Program-made: the position numbers and the translations under genes
Origin: Kaistia soli DSM 19436
Lineage (GTDB): Bacteria > Pseudomonadota > Alphaproteobacteria > Rhizobiales > Kaistiaceae
Assembly: GCF_900129325.1 (NCBI RefSeq)
Contig: NZ_FQUP01000003.1
Location: forward strand, 434,001 to 498,000
Length of the DNA: 64,000 nucleotides
Reading direction: 5' to 3'
The notes under the pieces: generated by a model
What the model was told of the DNA's origin: nothing
What the model saw: only the letters and a program-made list of their open reading frames with translations
Database searches by the model: none
Shown here: in pieces, positions 24,641 to 36,484 of the stretch
Numbering within the stretch: the first letter of the stretch is position 1
Layout of the letters: every line of letters starts with the position of its first letter

Positions 24641-27015
24641 GTCGTGCCGACCACGAACAGGGCGTCGAGTCGATCGGTGCCCTCAGGCGGCTTGTCCGCT
24701 TCACGCGCGACAGGCGGCGTCGGCGTTGCCGGCTCGTCGCTGCCGCTCGCCTGCGCATCCTCCTCAGCCTCAATCCCTGTCGCATCAGCTTCGTCGCCGG
24801 GCGAAAATTCGTCGCTATCAGTCGCCATGCCTGCGCCACGCGGCCGCGGAAGGCTTGTCGGCGTCTGAAGGGGTACCTCGCGCGCCACGAGCGTGACGGC
24901 GCCTGTCCTCGCCAGCCGGGACCGGTCGACGACGGCGGTCATGCCATCGCATGCCGCGGGCGCGGTGAGCGGCGTCACGATCAGCGCCGCCATACGGCAA
25001 TCATCCGCGAAGGCGGCCCGATCGAGGGCCAGCGCGACGATGCGGCCGTCAGGCAGGCGACCGACGCAGCCGATGCTATCGCAGGCGGTCCCGGCCTTCA
25101 GTGCAGGATCGGCTGGATCACGCGGATCACCATCGGCACGCAGCCAGATTCCGGCGCCGAACTTGTCGATCTTGCGCGCCAGGATCTCATAGCCCCCATC
25201 CGCGCCGCGATAAGCGACCGACAACCCGTTTGCAGCGATGATCATGTCGGGCCGCGCCGGCAGGAAGGCCAAGAGTCCGCCGAGCAGCATCGGGCCGATT
25301 CCGGCGAGGCGCCAGCGCTCGCCCATCAGCGCAAGCCAGAGAAAGCCGGCGATGAAGATGAGCAGCGCTGCTGCCGACGGCATTGCCGCGCCGCCCGACC
25401 CCTCCGACCAGGCCGCGACATGCGACGCGACCACCATCATGCCATCGATGCCGAAGCCCATGACCGCGAGGAAAGGCTGGTCGAGCCCGAACGGCATCAG
25501 GAGCACGGCAATGAGCGCCATCGGCATGACCAGGAAATCGACCAGCGGCATGGCCAGCACATTGGCGACGATCGAAAGCGGCGCCATGCGCTGAAAATGG
25601 TAGAGCGCGAAGGGGGTGGTGCCGAGGCCGCCAAGCAGCGACGTCACGGCAAGACCGGCGACGAGTGCGGCGGCCCAGCCGAGGACGCTGCGGACGAGCG
25701 AGCGCTCGGCTGGCGGCCCGCGCCGGCCGCGCCTGTAGCGCGCCATGGCCTCAAAACCGGCGACGAGCGCGACCGTGGCGGCAAACGACATCTGGAAGCC
25801 CGCACCGAGGATGCTTTCCGGCGCAAGCGCCAGGACGATGAAGGTGGCGATCGCGACGTTCCGCATCGATATCGCGCGTCGATCGACGAGGATCGCGCTG
25901 AAGACGATGACCGTCATGATGAAGGAGCGCTGCGCCGCGACGTCGAGGCCGGAGATCAGCAGATAAAAGAAAGTGACGGCGATCGCTCCGGCTGCCGCCC
26001 ATTTCTTGATGGGATGGCGCAGCGCGAGCGTCGGCACGAGGGCCAGCAGCGCGCGGATCATCCAGAACGCGGCGCCCGCGACCAGCACCATATGCAGTCC
26101 CGAGACGGAGAGGACGTGCGCAAGGCCGGACTGGCGGAGGTCATCCTCGGCGCGATCGCTGATGCCACCGGGATCGCCGATGATGAGCGACGAGGCTATG
26201 CGGCCGGTATCGCCGGAGAGCGCGGCGAGAACGCGAACGCGGATCGCCTCGCGCACAATTTCGAGCGGTTCACGAAGCCGGATGGAGAGCGGCACCGGGC
26301 CGAGATCGACCGGCTTCGATGGGCCATAAGCAAAGCCTGTCGCGCCGATCCCTTCATAATAGGCGTTGCGGGCGAAATCATAGCCGCCAGGCAGCGCCGG
26401 GCCGGAGGGCGGGCGGAGGCGGGCGAGCATGCTGACGGCGTCGCCGACCCTGGCCGCATCCCCGCGAACGGTGACAGTCACCCGGGTCGGCGGATGGCGG
26501 AGTTTCGCGCCCGTGATCGAGGCGACGCGCAGCGTCAGGCGATAGCCGCCGCGCCGCCCTTCCCGCCCCTCCACCCAACCCGTGACCGTCGCCGTGACCT
26601 CGCGCTCCAGGATTGGGGTCGCCAGGGCATCGGTCCTCAGTTTCGTGGCGGCAACGCCTGAGGCAAACAAGGACGCGAGGAGGAGCAGGCGGAAAAGCCC
26701 TGCGCGCTCGTGGACCCGCCAGGCGGCCACGGCGAGGCCGATGGCGAGCAGCAGAAGCGCAGGCGCGACCGGCTCCGACGGCAGCGCGAAATAAGCGAGA
26801 GCGCCGGCGCCGAATGCGACCGCCAGCCAGGGCAGGCCGCGTGCCGCGTCGAGTTCGCGCTCGAGGCTTGCCCCCATGGCCAGCCAGAGCCGATCAATCG
26901 CGAAGCCGAAGCCCTGCCACGGTCCGCCCGGGACATGCGACAGCAGGCGGCGACGGCGCCTCGCCGCCGGCCGGTCCGTCGCGACAAGCGTTTCGCGCCG
27001 ATCGCCCCCGGCCAT
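24598..27015 (-). CDS. comEC: ComEC/Rec2 family DNA-uptake membrane protein
   Basis: This 805-residue polytopic protein has an N-terminal DUF4131-like domain (about residues 60-240) and the Competence domain (about 260-545) with [19 protein letters not shown] and [18 protein letters not shown]. The C-terminal part is a shorter non-membrane domain without the metallo-beta-lactamase HxHxDH motif, then an acidic Pro/Ala/Glu-rich stretch (about residues 725-785). ComEC passes single-stranded DNA through the inner membrane during transformation. It is divergent from gltX (126 bases between starts) and overlaps the kinase gene tail to tail. Confidence 0.9.
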   Translation of the reverse strand: MAGGDRRETLVATDRPAARRRRRLLSHVPGGPWQGFGFAIDRLWLAMGASLERELDAARGLPWLAVAFGAGALAYFALPSEPVAPALLLLAIGLAVAAWRVHERAGLFRLLLLASLFASGVAATKLRTDALATPILEREVTATVTGWVEGREGRRGGYRLTLRVASITGAKLRHPPTRVTVTVRGDAARVGDAVSMLARLRPPSGPALPGGYDFARNAYYEGIGATGFAYGPSKPVDLGPVPLSIRLREPLEIVREAIRVRVLAALSGDTGRIASSLIIGDPGGISDRAEDDLRQSGLAHVLSVSGLHMVLVAGAAFWMIRALLALVPTLALRHPIKKWAAAGAIAVTFFYLLISGLDVAAQRSFIMTVIVFSAILVDRRAISMRNVAIATFIVLALAPESILGAGFQMSFAATVALVAGFEAMARYRRGRRGPPAERSLVRSVLGWAAALVAGLAVTSLLGGLGTTPFALYHFQRMAPLSIVANVLAMPLVDFLVMPMALIAVLLMPFGLDQPFLAVMGFGIDGMMVVASHVAAWSEGSGGAAMPSAAALLIFIAGFLWLALMGERWRLAGIGPMLLGGLLAFLPARPDMIIAANGLSVAYRGADGGYEILARKIDKFGAGIWLRADGDPRDPADPALKAGTACDSIGCVGRLPDGRIVALALDRAAFADDCRMAALIVTPLTAPAACDGMTAVVDRSRLARTGAVTLVAREVPLQTPTSLPRPRGAGMATDSDEFSPGDEADATGIEAEEDAQASGSDEPATPTPPVAREADKPPEGTDRLDALFVVGTTYPAVRRAWMPPLD

Positions 27016-27141
27016 GATCCCCGCCTTTCGCCCAAGCGCGGCTCCATGCTACATGCTGCGCCCACAAACGCGAACACGCGGCGCAGCCGCCCCGCTCCCC
27101 CCAATCATCGCCGCCTGGAATTGCCCAGCCTGGAACCGCCC

Positions 27142-28560
27142 ATGTCCAAACCGGTCGTCACCCGCTTCGCTCCGTCCCCCACCGGCTTCCTGCATATCGG
27201 TGGCGGCCGGACCGCGCTGTTCAACTGGCTCTATGCCCGCCACACCGGCGGCAAGATGCTGCTTCGCATCGAGGATACCGACCGCGAACGTTCAACCGAG
27301 GCGGCGATCGGCGCCATCATCGACGGGCTGAAATGGCTCGGTCTCGACTGGGAGGGCGAGACCGTGTTCCAGTTCGCCCGCGCCCCGCGCCATCGCGAGG
27401 TGGTCGAGGAAATGCTGGCGGCCGGCAAAGCCTATCGCTGCTACTGCACGCCGGCCGAGCTCGACGCCATGCGCGAGAAGGCGCGGGCCGAGGGTCGCTC
27501 GCCCCGCTATGACGGCACGTGGCGCGACCGCGACCCGTCCGAGGCGCCTCCCGGCGTCAAGCCGGCGATCCGCATCAAAGCTCCGCTCGAGGGCGAGACC
27601 GTAATCGAGGATCAGGTCCAGGGCCGCGTCGTCATCCCCAACAAGGATCTCGACGATCTCGTGCTGCTGCGCTCCGACGGCAACCCGACCTATATGCTGT
27701 CGGTGGTCGTCGACGATCACGACATGGGCGTCACCCACATCATACGCGGCGATGATCACCTGACCAACGCCGCCCGTCAGATGATCATCTATGCGGCGAT
27801 GGGCTGGGACGTGCCCATCATGGCGCATATTCCGCTGATCCACGGCCCTGATGGCGCCAAGCTCTCGAAGCGTCATGGCGCGCTCGGCGTCGATGCCTAC
27901 CGTGCCATGGGCTATCTGCCGGAAGCGATGCGCAACTATCTCGTCCGCCTCGGCTGGGGCCATGGCGACGAGGAGATCATGTCGACGGAGCAGATGGTCG
28001 AATGGTTCGACATCATTGATGTCGGCCGCTCCGCCTCGCGCTTCGATTTCGCGAAGCTCGAGAGCCTGAACGGCCACTATATCCGGACCATGGACGACGC
28101 GCGGCTGCTGGCACTCTTCATCGAGACGCTGCCGCATCTTCCGGGTGGCTCTGTGATGGCCGAGCTGCTCGACCAGGCCAAGATCGCCCAGCTCGCCATG
28201 GCGCTTCCCGGCCTCAAGGAGCGCGCCAAGACTCTGGTCGAGCTCAAGGACGGCGCCGCATTCATCTTCGCCATTCGCCCGCTCGTCCCCGACGAGAAGG
28301 CCGCGGCCATTCTCGATGCCGACGCCCGCGCGCTGCTCGGGCGGCTGCATGAATTGCTGTCGGAAACCGCGTGGACCATCGAGGCGACGGAGGCAGCGGT
28401 GAAGGCGTTTGCAGAAGCGGAGGGGCTGAAGCTCGGCAAGGTGGCACAGCCGCTGCGCGCCGCGCTCACGGGTCGCTCGACCTCGCCCGGCATCTTCGAC
28501 GTGTTGATGACGCTCGGCCGCGAGGAGAGCCTCGGACGCATCGCCGACCAGGCCGTTTAA
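27142..28560 (+). CDS. gltX: Glutamate--tRNA ligase
   Basis: This 472-residue class I aminoacyl-tRNA synthetase charges tRNA with glutamate. The HIGH-type motif is [20 protein letters not shown] and the KMSKS-type motif is [16 protein letters not shown] and the C-terminal anticodon-binding region are present. ATG 27142 gives the normal N-terminus ([13 protein letters not shown]); the frame is open far upstream, but that part lies antisense to comEC. Many Alphaproteobacteria carry two GluRS genes; whether this one is discriminating for tRNA-Glu cannot be told from sequence. Confidence 0.95.
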   Translation: MSKPVVTRFAPSPTGFLHIGGGRTALFNWLYARHTGGKMLLRIEDTDRERSTEAAIGAIIDGLKWLGLDWEGETVFQFARAPRHREVVEEMLAAGKAYRCYCTPAELDAMREKARAEGRSPRYDGTWRDRDPSEAPPGVKPAIRIKAPLEGETVIEDQVQGRVVIPNKDLDDLVLLRSDGNPTYMLSVVVDDHDMGVTHIIRGDDHLTNAARQMIIYAAMGWDVPIMAHIPLIHGPDGAKLSKRHGALGVDAYRAMGYLPEAMRNYLVRLGWGHGDEEIMSTEQMVEWFDIIDVGRSASRFDFAKLESLNGHYIRTMDDARLLALFIETLPHLPGGSVMAELLDQAKIAQLAMALPGLKERAKTLVELKDGAAFIFAIRPLVPDEKAAAILDADARALLGRLHELLSETAWTIEATEAAVKAFAEAEGLKLGKVAQPLRAALTGRSTSPGIFDVLMTLGREESLGRIADQAV

Positions 28561-28565
28561 GACGT

Positions 28566-28603
28566 CAGAGGCCCCGGCGGGCGGGCGTCCACCGGGGCTT
28601 CTG
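28566..28603 (+). terminator. Hairpin after gltX, candidate terminator
   Basis: A 12-bp stem, CAGAGGCCCCGG (28566-28577) with CCGGGGCTTCTG (28592-28603, one G-U), encloses a 14-base loop 6 bases after the gltX stop. No T run follows, so the terminator call is moderate. Confidence 0.5.
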
Positions 28604-28809
28604 ATGGCCCTGCATCTGCGTATGGCGGCCTTAGCTTTTGTCCACTCGCCAGCGCTGTTTTGTCTACCGGAGGGCTGCCTTGCCGCGCTGCGGTAAATGG
28701 GCTACGCAATTGCACACTCGTTTCCCTGCGGCACCGTGCCGGCCTTGCTGACCGTCGACGCCCCGGGTTCCCGCCAGAAGAATTTCGCTTTCTCCAAGGG
28801 GTTGGCTGC

Positions 28810-30102
<1,293 letters not shown>

Positions 30103-30123
30103 GCGTCTCGACAATTACGAATG

Positions 30124-30149
30124 AAAGGGCGCCTTCGGGCGCCCTTTTT
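30124..30149 (+). terminator. Rho-independent terminator of gltA
   Basis: AAAGGGCGCC pairs with GGCGCCCTTT around a TTCG tetraloop and runs into a T tract (30145-30149). This is a textbook intrinsic terminator. Confidence 0.9.
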
Positions 30150-30208
30150 GTTCGACGCGAAGGTCTATGGGCGAAGTGCGGCCGTGCCGCAACAACCGCC
30201 GGAACTTC

Positions 30209-30238
30209 TTGACTTCGCAAACACAACTATTGCGATAC
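30209..30238 (+). promoter_or_regulatory. Possible promoter of the lipoprotein gene at 30314
   Basis: TTGACT (30209-30214) is followed after 18 bases by CGATAC (30233-30238). The -35 element is good and the -10 element poor, so this is tentative. It lies in an AT-richer stretch. Confidence 0.35.
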
Positions 30239-30313
30239 TTTTTCCCATGGAGCAACCATAGAGAGACGTGCGATCACGTGATCGGCACGCATCCTTTGGG
30301 GAAGGGAAAGCGC

Positions 30314-31081
30314 ATGCACAGGATTGCCGCGATATCGCTCGTTGCCGGGTTGCTCGCCGGTTGCCAAACTCCACCGCTCTACACGGCCGATATGAGCTTC
30401 GCGAAGGCGACAGGCCTTGGCTACTGGAACACAGGGCTGCTGCCCGTCGGACGCCTCTATCTGTGGGACACGAAGAACAACCGGCTGACGCTGATCGCAG
30501 ACGACATCCCATTGGCAAAGCGACCGACGGCCGAGCCAAAGACTGAGCTGAGCTCGACGAATGTGCAGGGGATCGCCGTAGAGGGATCATTCGGCAGCGA
30601 CGCGATCAAGACCGCCGTCACCGCAGAGGTCGGACGGCAAGTGGCATTCACGGCCAAAGGCGCCGTGCGCGAACAATACGCCTCGATCTATACCGGGCTG
30701 GCGAGGGCCTATAGCGATGCGGTGGCGGCGGGTGAGGATGTCGACACGCATTGGTCGGTGACCGACGCTACGCGCCCGAACTCAGGCCTCTACTATCTGA
30801 TCATCAGCGGGGTCGTTCGGGCCGACCAGACATCGTTGACGCAGAAGGGGCTGAAGGACGAGAATATTGCCAACATCTCCGTTTCCGTGCCGGGGCTCGG
30901 CAAGCCAGTCGCTCTCAAGGTCGTCAACGGCAACGCGGTCGGCTGCAACGGCCCCTCGGCGGCCTGCTTCTTCGAAGCAACCGTGCTCAAGCCCTACATC
31001 AACGCCAATCGCCGTCTCGACTTCGCTCCAGCCCGCGACGTCGACGTGAAGCTGCTTCCCGGCGCGTTCAGGGGCGTGTAA
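30314..31081 (+). CDS. Lipoprotein of unknown function
   Basis: This 255-residue protein has a lipoprotein signal peptide, MHRIAAISLVAGLLAGC, with the lipobox L-A-G-C17. The mature part contains a region starting LSSTNVQGIAVEG and a conserved-looking cysteine pair (VGCNGPSAACFFE). I do not recognise a family. ATG 30314 has GGGAAGGGAAAG just upstream. It is convergent with valS, with only 4 bases between the stops. Confidence 0.75.
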   Translation: MHRIAAISLVAGLLAGCQTPPLYTADMSFAKATGLGYWNTGLLPVGRLYLWDTKNNRLTLIADDIPLAKRPTAEPKTELSSTNVQGIAVEGSFGSDAIKTAVTAEVGRQVAFTAKGAVREQYASIYTGLARAYSDAVAAGEDVDTHWSVTDATRPNSGLYYLIISGVVRADQTSLTQKGLKDENIANISVSVPGLGKPVALKVVNGNAVGCNGPSAACFFEATVLKPYINANRRLDFAPARDVDVKLLPGAFRGV

Positions 31082-31085
31082 GGAC

Positions 31086-33914
31086 CTACCCCTTCAGTCG
31101 CTCAAGCGCCGCATCGACCTTGGCGACGAGCGCCTCGGCTTCGGCCAGGCGCTCGCGCTGTTCTTCGATCACCTCTTCAGGTGCGCGGCTCACGAACTGC
31201 TCGTTGCCGAGCTTCGCCTGGATCTTGCCGATCTCCTTCGAAGCCTTGTCGCGCTCCTTGCCGAGGCGGGCGCGCTCGGCATCGAGATCGATGACGCCGG
31301 CGAGCGGCAGCGCGATCGTCGCTTCGCCCACCACGGTCTGCACAGCGCCCTTCGGCGCAGCGTCGGCGATCGTCACTTCCGCGGCGCGCGCGAGGCGCCG
31401 GATCAGCGCGTCATGCGTGCCGAGCCGTGCCTTCGTCGCAGCGCTGGCGCCGACAATGATCAGCGGCACCATGGCGCCCGGCGGAACATTGATCTCCGAA
31501 CGCACGGAGCGGACCTGCGAAATCAGATCGACGAGCCAGTTGATTTCGTCCGCAGCGGCCGCGTCCTCGAAGGTGAGCGCCGGCCAAGCTGTGAGGATCA
31601 GCTGCCGATCACGCGCCTGGCCCTCGGGCGCCGTGCGGCCCCAGAGTTCCTCGGTGATGAACGGCATGAACGGGTGCAGCAGCGTAACGATCCGGTCGAG
31701 CGTCCAGCCGATCGCCGCGCGCGTTTCTGCCTTGGCCGCCTCGTCGGCATCCTCGTTCATCAGGACCGGCTTCACCAGTTCCAGATACCAGTCGCAGAAC
31801 GTGTTCCAGACGAAGCGATACAGAGCGTTGGCCGCATCGTTGAACCGATAGGCTTCCAGCGCCTCGGTCACAGCGCGCGCGGTGCGCGTCGTCTCGGTGA
31901 CGATCCAGCGGTTAAGCTTTCCGGTCGCCGCGTCTGGATCGAACGCCGCACCATGCACGGCACCGTTCATCTCGGCAAAGCGAGCGGCATTCCAGAGCTT
32001 CGTCGCGAAATTGCGATAGCCCTCGACGCGATTGGTCGCCAGCTTGATGTCGCGCCCCTGCGCCGCCATCGCCGTCAGCGTAAAGCGGAGCGCGTCGGCG
32101 CCGTACTGATCGATCAGGCTAAGCGGATCGATGACGTTGCCCTTCGACTTCGACATCTTGGCGCCCTTCTCGTCACGGACGAGGGCATGCATGTAGATGT
32201 CGCGGAAGGGCTCGGTCTTCATGAAATGGAGGCCCATCATCATCATCCTGGCCACCCAGAAGAAGATGATGTCGAAGCCGGTCACCAACGTATTGGTCGG
32301 GAAATAGCGGTCGAGCTCCGCCGTCTCATCAGGCCACCCGAGCGTCGAGAACGGCCACAGCGCCGACGAGAACCAGGTGTCGAGCACGTCTTCGTCGCGT
32401 TGAAGGCTGATTTCCAGCACATGGTTCGCATCATCGAGCGCGTCAGCTTCGAACGCGCCGATCACGACCCGTTCAAGGTTGGGCGCGATCGGGGCGCCGC
32501 CCTCGGGACCGAACTTGTAATGCCGGTAAGCCTTGTCCCGCGCCTCTTCCTCGCTCGCCGCAACGAAGAAGGCACCGTCAGGACCATACCAGGCCGGAAT
32601 CTGATGGCCCCACCAGAGCTGGCGCGAGATGCACCAGGGCTGGATGTTCTCCATCCATTCGTAATAGGTCTTTTCCCACGACTTCGGATAGAAGACGCTC
32701 CGCCCCTCGCGCACCGAAGCGATGGCCGGCTGGGCCAGCGTATGTGCATCGACATACCACTGGTCGGTCAGATAGGGCTCGATTGGCACGCCGCCGCGAT
32801 CCCCATGCGGCACGACATGGGCGTGGTCCTCGATGCCTGCGAGATAGCCGCCCTCCTCCATCATCGCGACGATCGACGCCCGCGCCGTGAAACGGTCCAA
32901 GCCCTCCAGCGCGTCGACGAGCGCGAGCAGCGCCTCGCCCTTCGGCAGGCCGGCGAGAAATTCGAGATTGCCGGCCAGCGTGACGTTCGCCTCGCGGTCG
33001 AGCACCGAGATCATCGGCAGGTTGTGCCGCTTGCCGACTTCGAAATCGTTGAAATCGTGCGCCGGCGTGATCTTGACGGCGCCGGAACCCTTTTCGGGAT
33101 CGGAATACTCGTCGGCGATGATCGGAATCCGGCGTCCGACCAGCGGCAGGATGGCGAACTTGCCGACCAGATGCTGCCAGCGCTCGTCATCCGGATGAAC
33201 AGCGACCGCCGTGTCGCCCAGCATCGTTTCCGGCCGCGTGGTGGCGACAGTGATGAACGTTGACGGATCCTCGGGATCGAAGCGGCGGCTTTCGATCGGA
33301 TAGCGCAGGTGCCAGAGATGACCCTTTGTCTCGACCTGGACGACCTCGAGATCGGAGATCGCCGTAATCAGCGCCGGATCCCAGTTGACGAGACGCTTGT
33401 CCTTGTAGATCAGACCTTGTTCGTAGAGCGCGACGAAAACTTTGACGACGGCGCGCGAGAGGCCGTCGTCCATAGTGAAGCGCTCGCGCGACCAATCGGC
33501 GGAAGCGCCGAGGCGCTTCAATTGCCCAATGATTGTCCCGCCCGACTCCGCCTTCCAGTTCCAGATCTTCTCGACAAACTTGTCGCGGCCGATCGCGCGG
33601 CGGCCCGGCTCCTGCCGTTCCATCATCTGCCGCTCGACGACCATTTGCGTCGCAATGCCGGCATGATCGAGACCGACCTGCCAGAGCACATCGCGGCCGC
33701 GCATGCGCTCGAAACGGACCAGGATGTCCTGCAGCGTGTTGTTAAGCGCGTGCCCCATATGGAGCGAGCCGGTGACGTTGGGCGGCGGGATCACTATCGA
33801 GAACGGCTTCGCCCCCGGCGCGGCGCCGGCACCGGCCTTGAAGGCGCCAGCCTTGTCCCACGCGTCATAGATGCGCGGCTCGACCGCGGCCGCGTCGTAA
33901 TTCTTGTCAAGCAT
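31086..33914 (-). CDS. valS: Valine--tRNA ligase
   Basis: This 942-residue class I synthetase charges tRNA-Val. Diagnostic features are PPPNVTGSLHMGHALNN (HIGH), the KMSKSKGNVIDP loop, an editing domain between them, and a C-terminal coiled-coil arm (about residues 875-940). ATG 33914 (MLDKNYDAAAVEPR) is the normal start. A strong promoter lies 32 bases upstream. It is followed (upstream in coordinates) by a convergent lipoprotein gene; popZ and tolC lie next to it on the same strand, an order often kept in Hyphomicrobiales. Confidence 0.97.
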   Translation of the reverse strand: MLDKNYDAAAVEPRIYDAWDKAGAFKAGAGAAPGAKPFSIVIPPPNVTGSLHMGHALNNTLQDILVRFERMRGRDVLWQVGLDHAGIATQMVVERQMMERQEPGRRAIGRDKFVEKIWNWKAESGGTIIGQLKRLGASADWSRERFTMDDGLSRAVVKVFVALYEQGLIYKDKRLVNWDPALITAISDLEVVQVETKGHLWHLRYPIESRRFDPEDPSTFITVATTRPETMLGDTAVAVHPDDERWQHLVGKFAILPLVGRRIPIIADEYSDPEKGSGAVKITPAHDFNDFEVGKRHNLPMISVLDREANVTLAGNLEFLAGLPKGEALLALVDALEGLDRFTARASIVAMMEEGGYLAGIEDHAHVVPHGDRGGVPIEPYLTDQWYVDAHTLAQPAIASVREGRSVFYPKSWEKTYYEWMENIQPWCISRQLWWGHQIPAWYGPDGAFFVAASEEEARDKAYRHYKFGPEGGAPIAPNLERVVIGAFEADALDDANHVLEISLQRDEDVLDTWFSSALWPFSTLGWPDETAELDRYFPTNTLVTGFDIIFFWVARMMMMGLHFMKTEPFRDIYMHALVRDEKGAKMSKSKGNVIDPLSLIDQYGADALRFTLTAMAAQGRDIKLATNRVEGYRNFATKLWNAARFAEMNGAVHGAAFDPDAATGKLNRWIVTETTRTARAVTEALEAYRFNDAANALYRFVWNTFCDWYLELVKPVLMNEDADEAAKAETRAAIGWTLDRIVTLLHPFMPFITEELWGRTAPEGQARDRQLILTAWPALTFEDAAAADEINWLVDLISQVRSVRSEINVPPGAMVPLIIVGASAATKARLGTHDALIRRLARAAEVTIADAAPKGAVQTVVGEATIALPLAGVIDLDAERARLGKERDKASKEIGKIQAKLGNEQFVSRAPEEVIEEQRERLAEAEALVAKVDAALERLKG

Positions 33915-33945
33915 GACCGTTTCCGGTTGATCGTCGTTGAGGTGC

Positions 33946-33974
33946 TGTAAACCGGATGGACGGAGCCAAGTCAA
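33946..33974 (-). promoter_or_regulatory. Sigma-70-type promoter of valS
   Basis: On the minus strand TTGACT (33974-33969) and TTTACA (33951-33946) are 17 bases apart. The predicted start is about 25 bases before the valS ATG. It indicates that valS is transcribed independently of popZ. Confidence 0.65.
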
Positions 33975-34039
33975 CAAAAGGCTCGGTCACACGGCCGGTC
34001 GGAAGCCGAAGTTCAATCTCGCAGCGAAGGATGGCGCGC

Positions 34040-34702
34040 TCAGCGCCCGCGCGACACTCGCTCGATCTCGTCGCGTACGAGCCGCTCGACGAGTGGCGGC
34101 AGGTTGGTATCAAGCCAGGCCTTCAGCATCGGCCGCAGCATGTCCTTGACCAGATCCTCGATCGTGCGCGCATTGCCAGAAAGCAATGTCGTGGCGAGAT
34201 CGCCAAAGGACGCGGTCACGGCGGCATCGGCCGCCGGTGAGAGCAACTGACGGCCGGTGTTGACCTCCTCTACGGGAAGTGCGGCGGCGGCCGGTCGTTT
34301 GACCTCGGGGGTCGGACGCAACGGTGCCGGCTCGGGCTTGGCAGTTGTAGCCGGCGTAAACAGCGGCGGACGCTGGAAGACAGGCTCGACGCGCGGCTGC
34401 TCGGCCCGCGGCCGCGGCTCCGCCTGCAAGCGGGGCTCGGGCGCCGGCCGAGGCTCAGCCTTGCGCACCGGCTCGGCGGCGATGGGTGTCGGTGCGTCCT
34501 GCCGCAAGAATGATGGGACAGGCTGGACTTCCTCGCCCGTCGTCCGGGCACCGAACAAGGCATCGATGGCTTCGGTCGAGATCGAAGAGGCGCCCGTGGC
34601 AGCGGTCGGCGCATCCTCACCATCGTCGGAGATGATCCGCCGGATGGAGGCCAGGATTTCCTCCATGGACGGTTCCTGCGCCTGACTGACCTTGGCCATC
34701 AT
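34040..34702 (-). CDS. popZ: DUF2497 / polar organizing protein PopZ homologue
   Basis: This 220-residue protein has the two conserved ends of PopZ: an N-terminal helix with EPSMEEILASIRRIISDDG and a C-terminal helical oligomerisation region with GNARTIEDLVKDMLRPML and LPPLVERLVRDEIERV. Between them lies a long Pro/Ala/Glu-rich disordered linker (about residues 60-150). In Caulobacter and relatives PopZ forms a polar matrix that tethers the chromosome origin and cell-cycle proteins. Two adjacent ATGs (34702, 34699) are possible starts with GGGG upstream; an open extension to 34825 is unlike the family. It lies between valS and tolC. Confidence 0.92.
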   Translation of the reverse strand: MMAKVSQAQEPSMEEILASIRRIISDDGEDAPTAATGASSISTEAIDALFGARTTGEEVQPVPSFLRQDAPTPIAAEPVRKAEPRPAPEPRLQAEPRPRAEQPRVEPVFQRPPLFTPATTAKPEPAPLRPTPEVKRPAAAALPVEEVNTGRQLLSPAADAAVTASFGDLATTLLSGNARTIEDLVKDMLRPMLKAWLDTNLPPLVERLVRDEIERVSRGR

Positions 34703-34863
34703 CACCCCGTGCCCTGAACCGCCAATGCTACGAATCGCTTGATTCTCATGCGGTTCCGGGTCGAACGCTAGCGAAATCACCGAAGCCGCGAAACTGCGCC
34801 CCGGCGTGGTGGCGGCGTTGTGCACGCCTCAATCGGGCATCGGGGCCATGGCAGCCACAAATG

Positions 34864-34890
34864 AAAGACGCCGGCACGATGGCCGGCGTC
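34864..34890 (-). terminator. Terminator of tolC
   Basis: On the minus strand GACGCCGGC and GCCGGCGTC form a 9-bp stem around a 6-base loop, followed by TTTCATTTG. It lies 26 bases after the tolC stop. Confidence 0.65.
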
Positions 34891-34915
34891 GAAGTCTTCT
34901 AAAGGATATCGCCAA

Positions 34916-36277
34916 CTAGCGTCCGTCGGGCGTCCTCAGACCGAACCACTTGTCGCGAACGGCGTTGTAATGCTGTTGCGGCTTGTAGGTCGCGACCTTG
35001 AGGCCCAGACGATCAGCCGAAAGCGCACCGATCGACGACAGCACCGAATAGCCCGCGACAATGGCGCTTCGCTGGGCGATGACCAGCGTCTCACGGGCCT
35101 GGATCAGCGTCTGCTGCTGGTTGAGCACGTCGAGCGTCGTGCGCTGTCCGACCTTCTGTTCCTCGATGACGCCGGCAAGGGCCAGCTCGGAGGCCTTGAC
35201 CTGCGCATTCGCCGAAACGATCGCCGCGCGCGCCGCGGCAAGCTGGCCCCAGGTCGTATCGACCGAGGCGCGAACCTGATCGCGGGCGCTGTCGAGAAGG
35301 ATGCGGCGCTGCCCGAGCGTTTCCTTAGCCTGGCGGGCCTGCGAATAGACCACGCCGCCCTCATAGAGCGGAACCGTCAGATTCGCGGTGAGTGAAGCCG
35401 AATTGCTCCAGGCACCGACGGAAGACTGCTCGTCCAAATGGGAAACAGAACCCTGCAGCGAGACGGTCGGCAGCAACTGGCCTTCGATCGACTTCACGTT
35501 GAAGGCGGCCGTGTCGACATTGAACGAGGCAGTCAGGATCGCCGGGTGGTTCTTGAGGCCGGTCGCAATCGCCGAATCGAGCGATTTCGGCAGCAAGCGA
35601 TCATTGAAGACCGGGATGACAAGCGACTTCGGCTGCATGCCGATGACCTGCAGATAGGTCGCCTTGGCCGCATTCAGGTTCGAGACCGCGACGTCGTAGT
35701 CGGTCTGGCCCTGGCTGAGGCTGGCCTCAGTCTGGGCCAGATCGGTGCGCGTACCCTCGCCAACCTTCAGCCGATCCGTAGCGGCGCGGACCTGCTCCTG
35801 CAGGAAGACGATATTCTGCTCGCGCAGCGTCAGGATCGCCTGGGTCTGCAGAACATTGGTGTAGGCGCTCACCGCATCGAGAAACACGTCCTGTTCGGTA
35901 GACCGAAGGGACTCGCGTCCGGCAAGCACGGACGATTCGGCCTGTTTGACGTTGTTCTGCGTTTGGAAGCCGCGAAACAGCGGCTGCTCGATGGTGATCC
36001 CAGCCGAACGCGGCGTCAGCGTTGCGCTGCCGGCGGAGGAATTCCCGGTCGTGCGCCCGATCGATGCCGTTCCGGTCACGACCGGACGGTAGCCGGACAG
36101 CGCCTGCGGAACGCCTTCATCAGTGGCGCGCAGTCCCGCGCGCTGAGCATTCAGCGTCGGATTCGTATTGTAGGTGGAAGCAAGAGCGGCAGCCAGCGTA
36201 TCCGCGTGCGCCAAAGGAGCAGTCGCCAAAAGCGCGACCAAAGCCACGGACGTCAAAGAGACCCGGGAAAACGACAC
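34916..36277 (-). CDS. tolC: TolC family outer-membrane efflux protein
   Basis: This 453-residue outer-membrane channel has a Sec signal peptide (cleavage about after HADT/ALA at residue 25). Two OEP repeats follow, each with TolC-type helical and strand segments: N-terminal ALASTYNTNPTLNAQRAGLRA, C-terminal VGQRTTLDVLNQQQTLIQA. It works as a trimer with inner-membrane pumps or type I secretion ABC proteins; no such partner gene is adjacent. A promoter lies about 70 bases upstream and an intrinsic terminator follows. Confidence 0.93.
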   Translation of the reverse strand: MSFSRVSLTSVALVALLATAPLAHADTLAAALASTYNTNPTLNAQRAGLRATDEGVPQALSGYRPVVTGTASIGRTTGNSSAGSATLTPRSAGITIEQPLFRGFQTQNNVKQAESSVLAGRESLRSTEQDVFLDAVSAYTNVLQTQAILTLREQNIVFLQEQVRAATDRLKVGEGTRTDLAQTEASLSQGQTDYDVAVSNLNAAKATYLQVIGMQPKSLVIPVFNDRLLPKSLDSAIATGLKNHPAILTASFNVDTAAFNVKSIEGQLLPTVSLQGSVSHLDEQSSVGAWSNSASLTANLTVPLYEGGVVYSQARQAKETLGQRRILLDSARDQVRASVDTTWGQLAAARAAIVSANAQVKASELALAGVIEEQKVGQRTTLDVLNQQQTLIQARETLVIAQRSAIVAGYSVLSSIGALSADRLGLKVATYKPQQHYNAVRDKWFGLRTPDGR

Positions 36278-36344
36278 TATCGAACCTCGGCGTTGCGAGG
36301 CGACGTCCCCCTACCGGACGTCCACCAGCGGACAAGACGCCGCT

Positions 36345-36372
36345 AAGATACGCCGGGGCCGATGACGGTCAA
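36345..36372 (-). promoter_or_regulatory. Sigma-70-type promoter of tolC
   Basis: On the minus strand TTGACC (36372-36367) and TATCTT (36350-36345) are 16 bases apart, giving a leader of about 60 bases before the tolC start. Confidence 0.55.
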
Positions 36373-36484
36373 ATGGCGTGACCGATGCAACCGTTGATAA
36401 AGTGTGTGCTGCGGCGCGAAAGCCACAGCTGACGATCGGTAAAATTTGATGCGTTCGTTACCAAACCGTTGATTTCAGGCCATT

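Noticed and set aside
25420-26661. 413-codon plus-strand open frame inside comEC
   Set aside because: Antisense to the Competence domain; Arg/Asp/His-rich and domainless.
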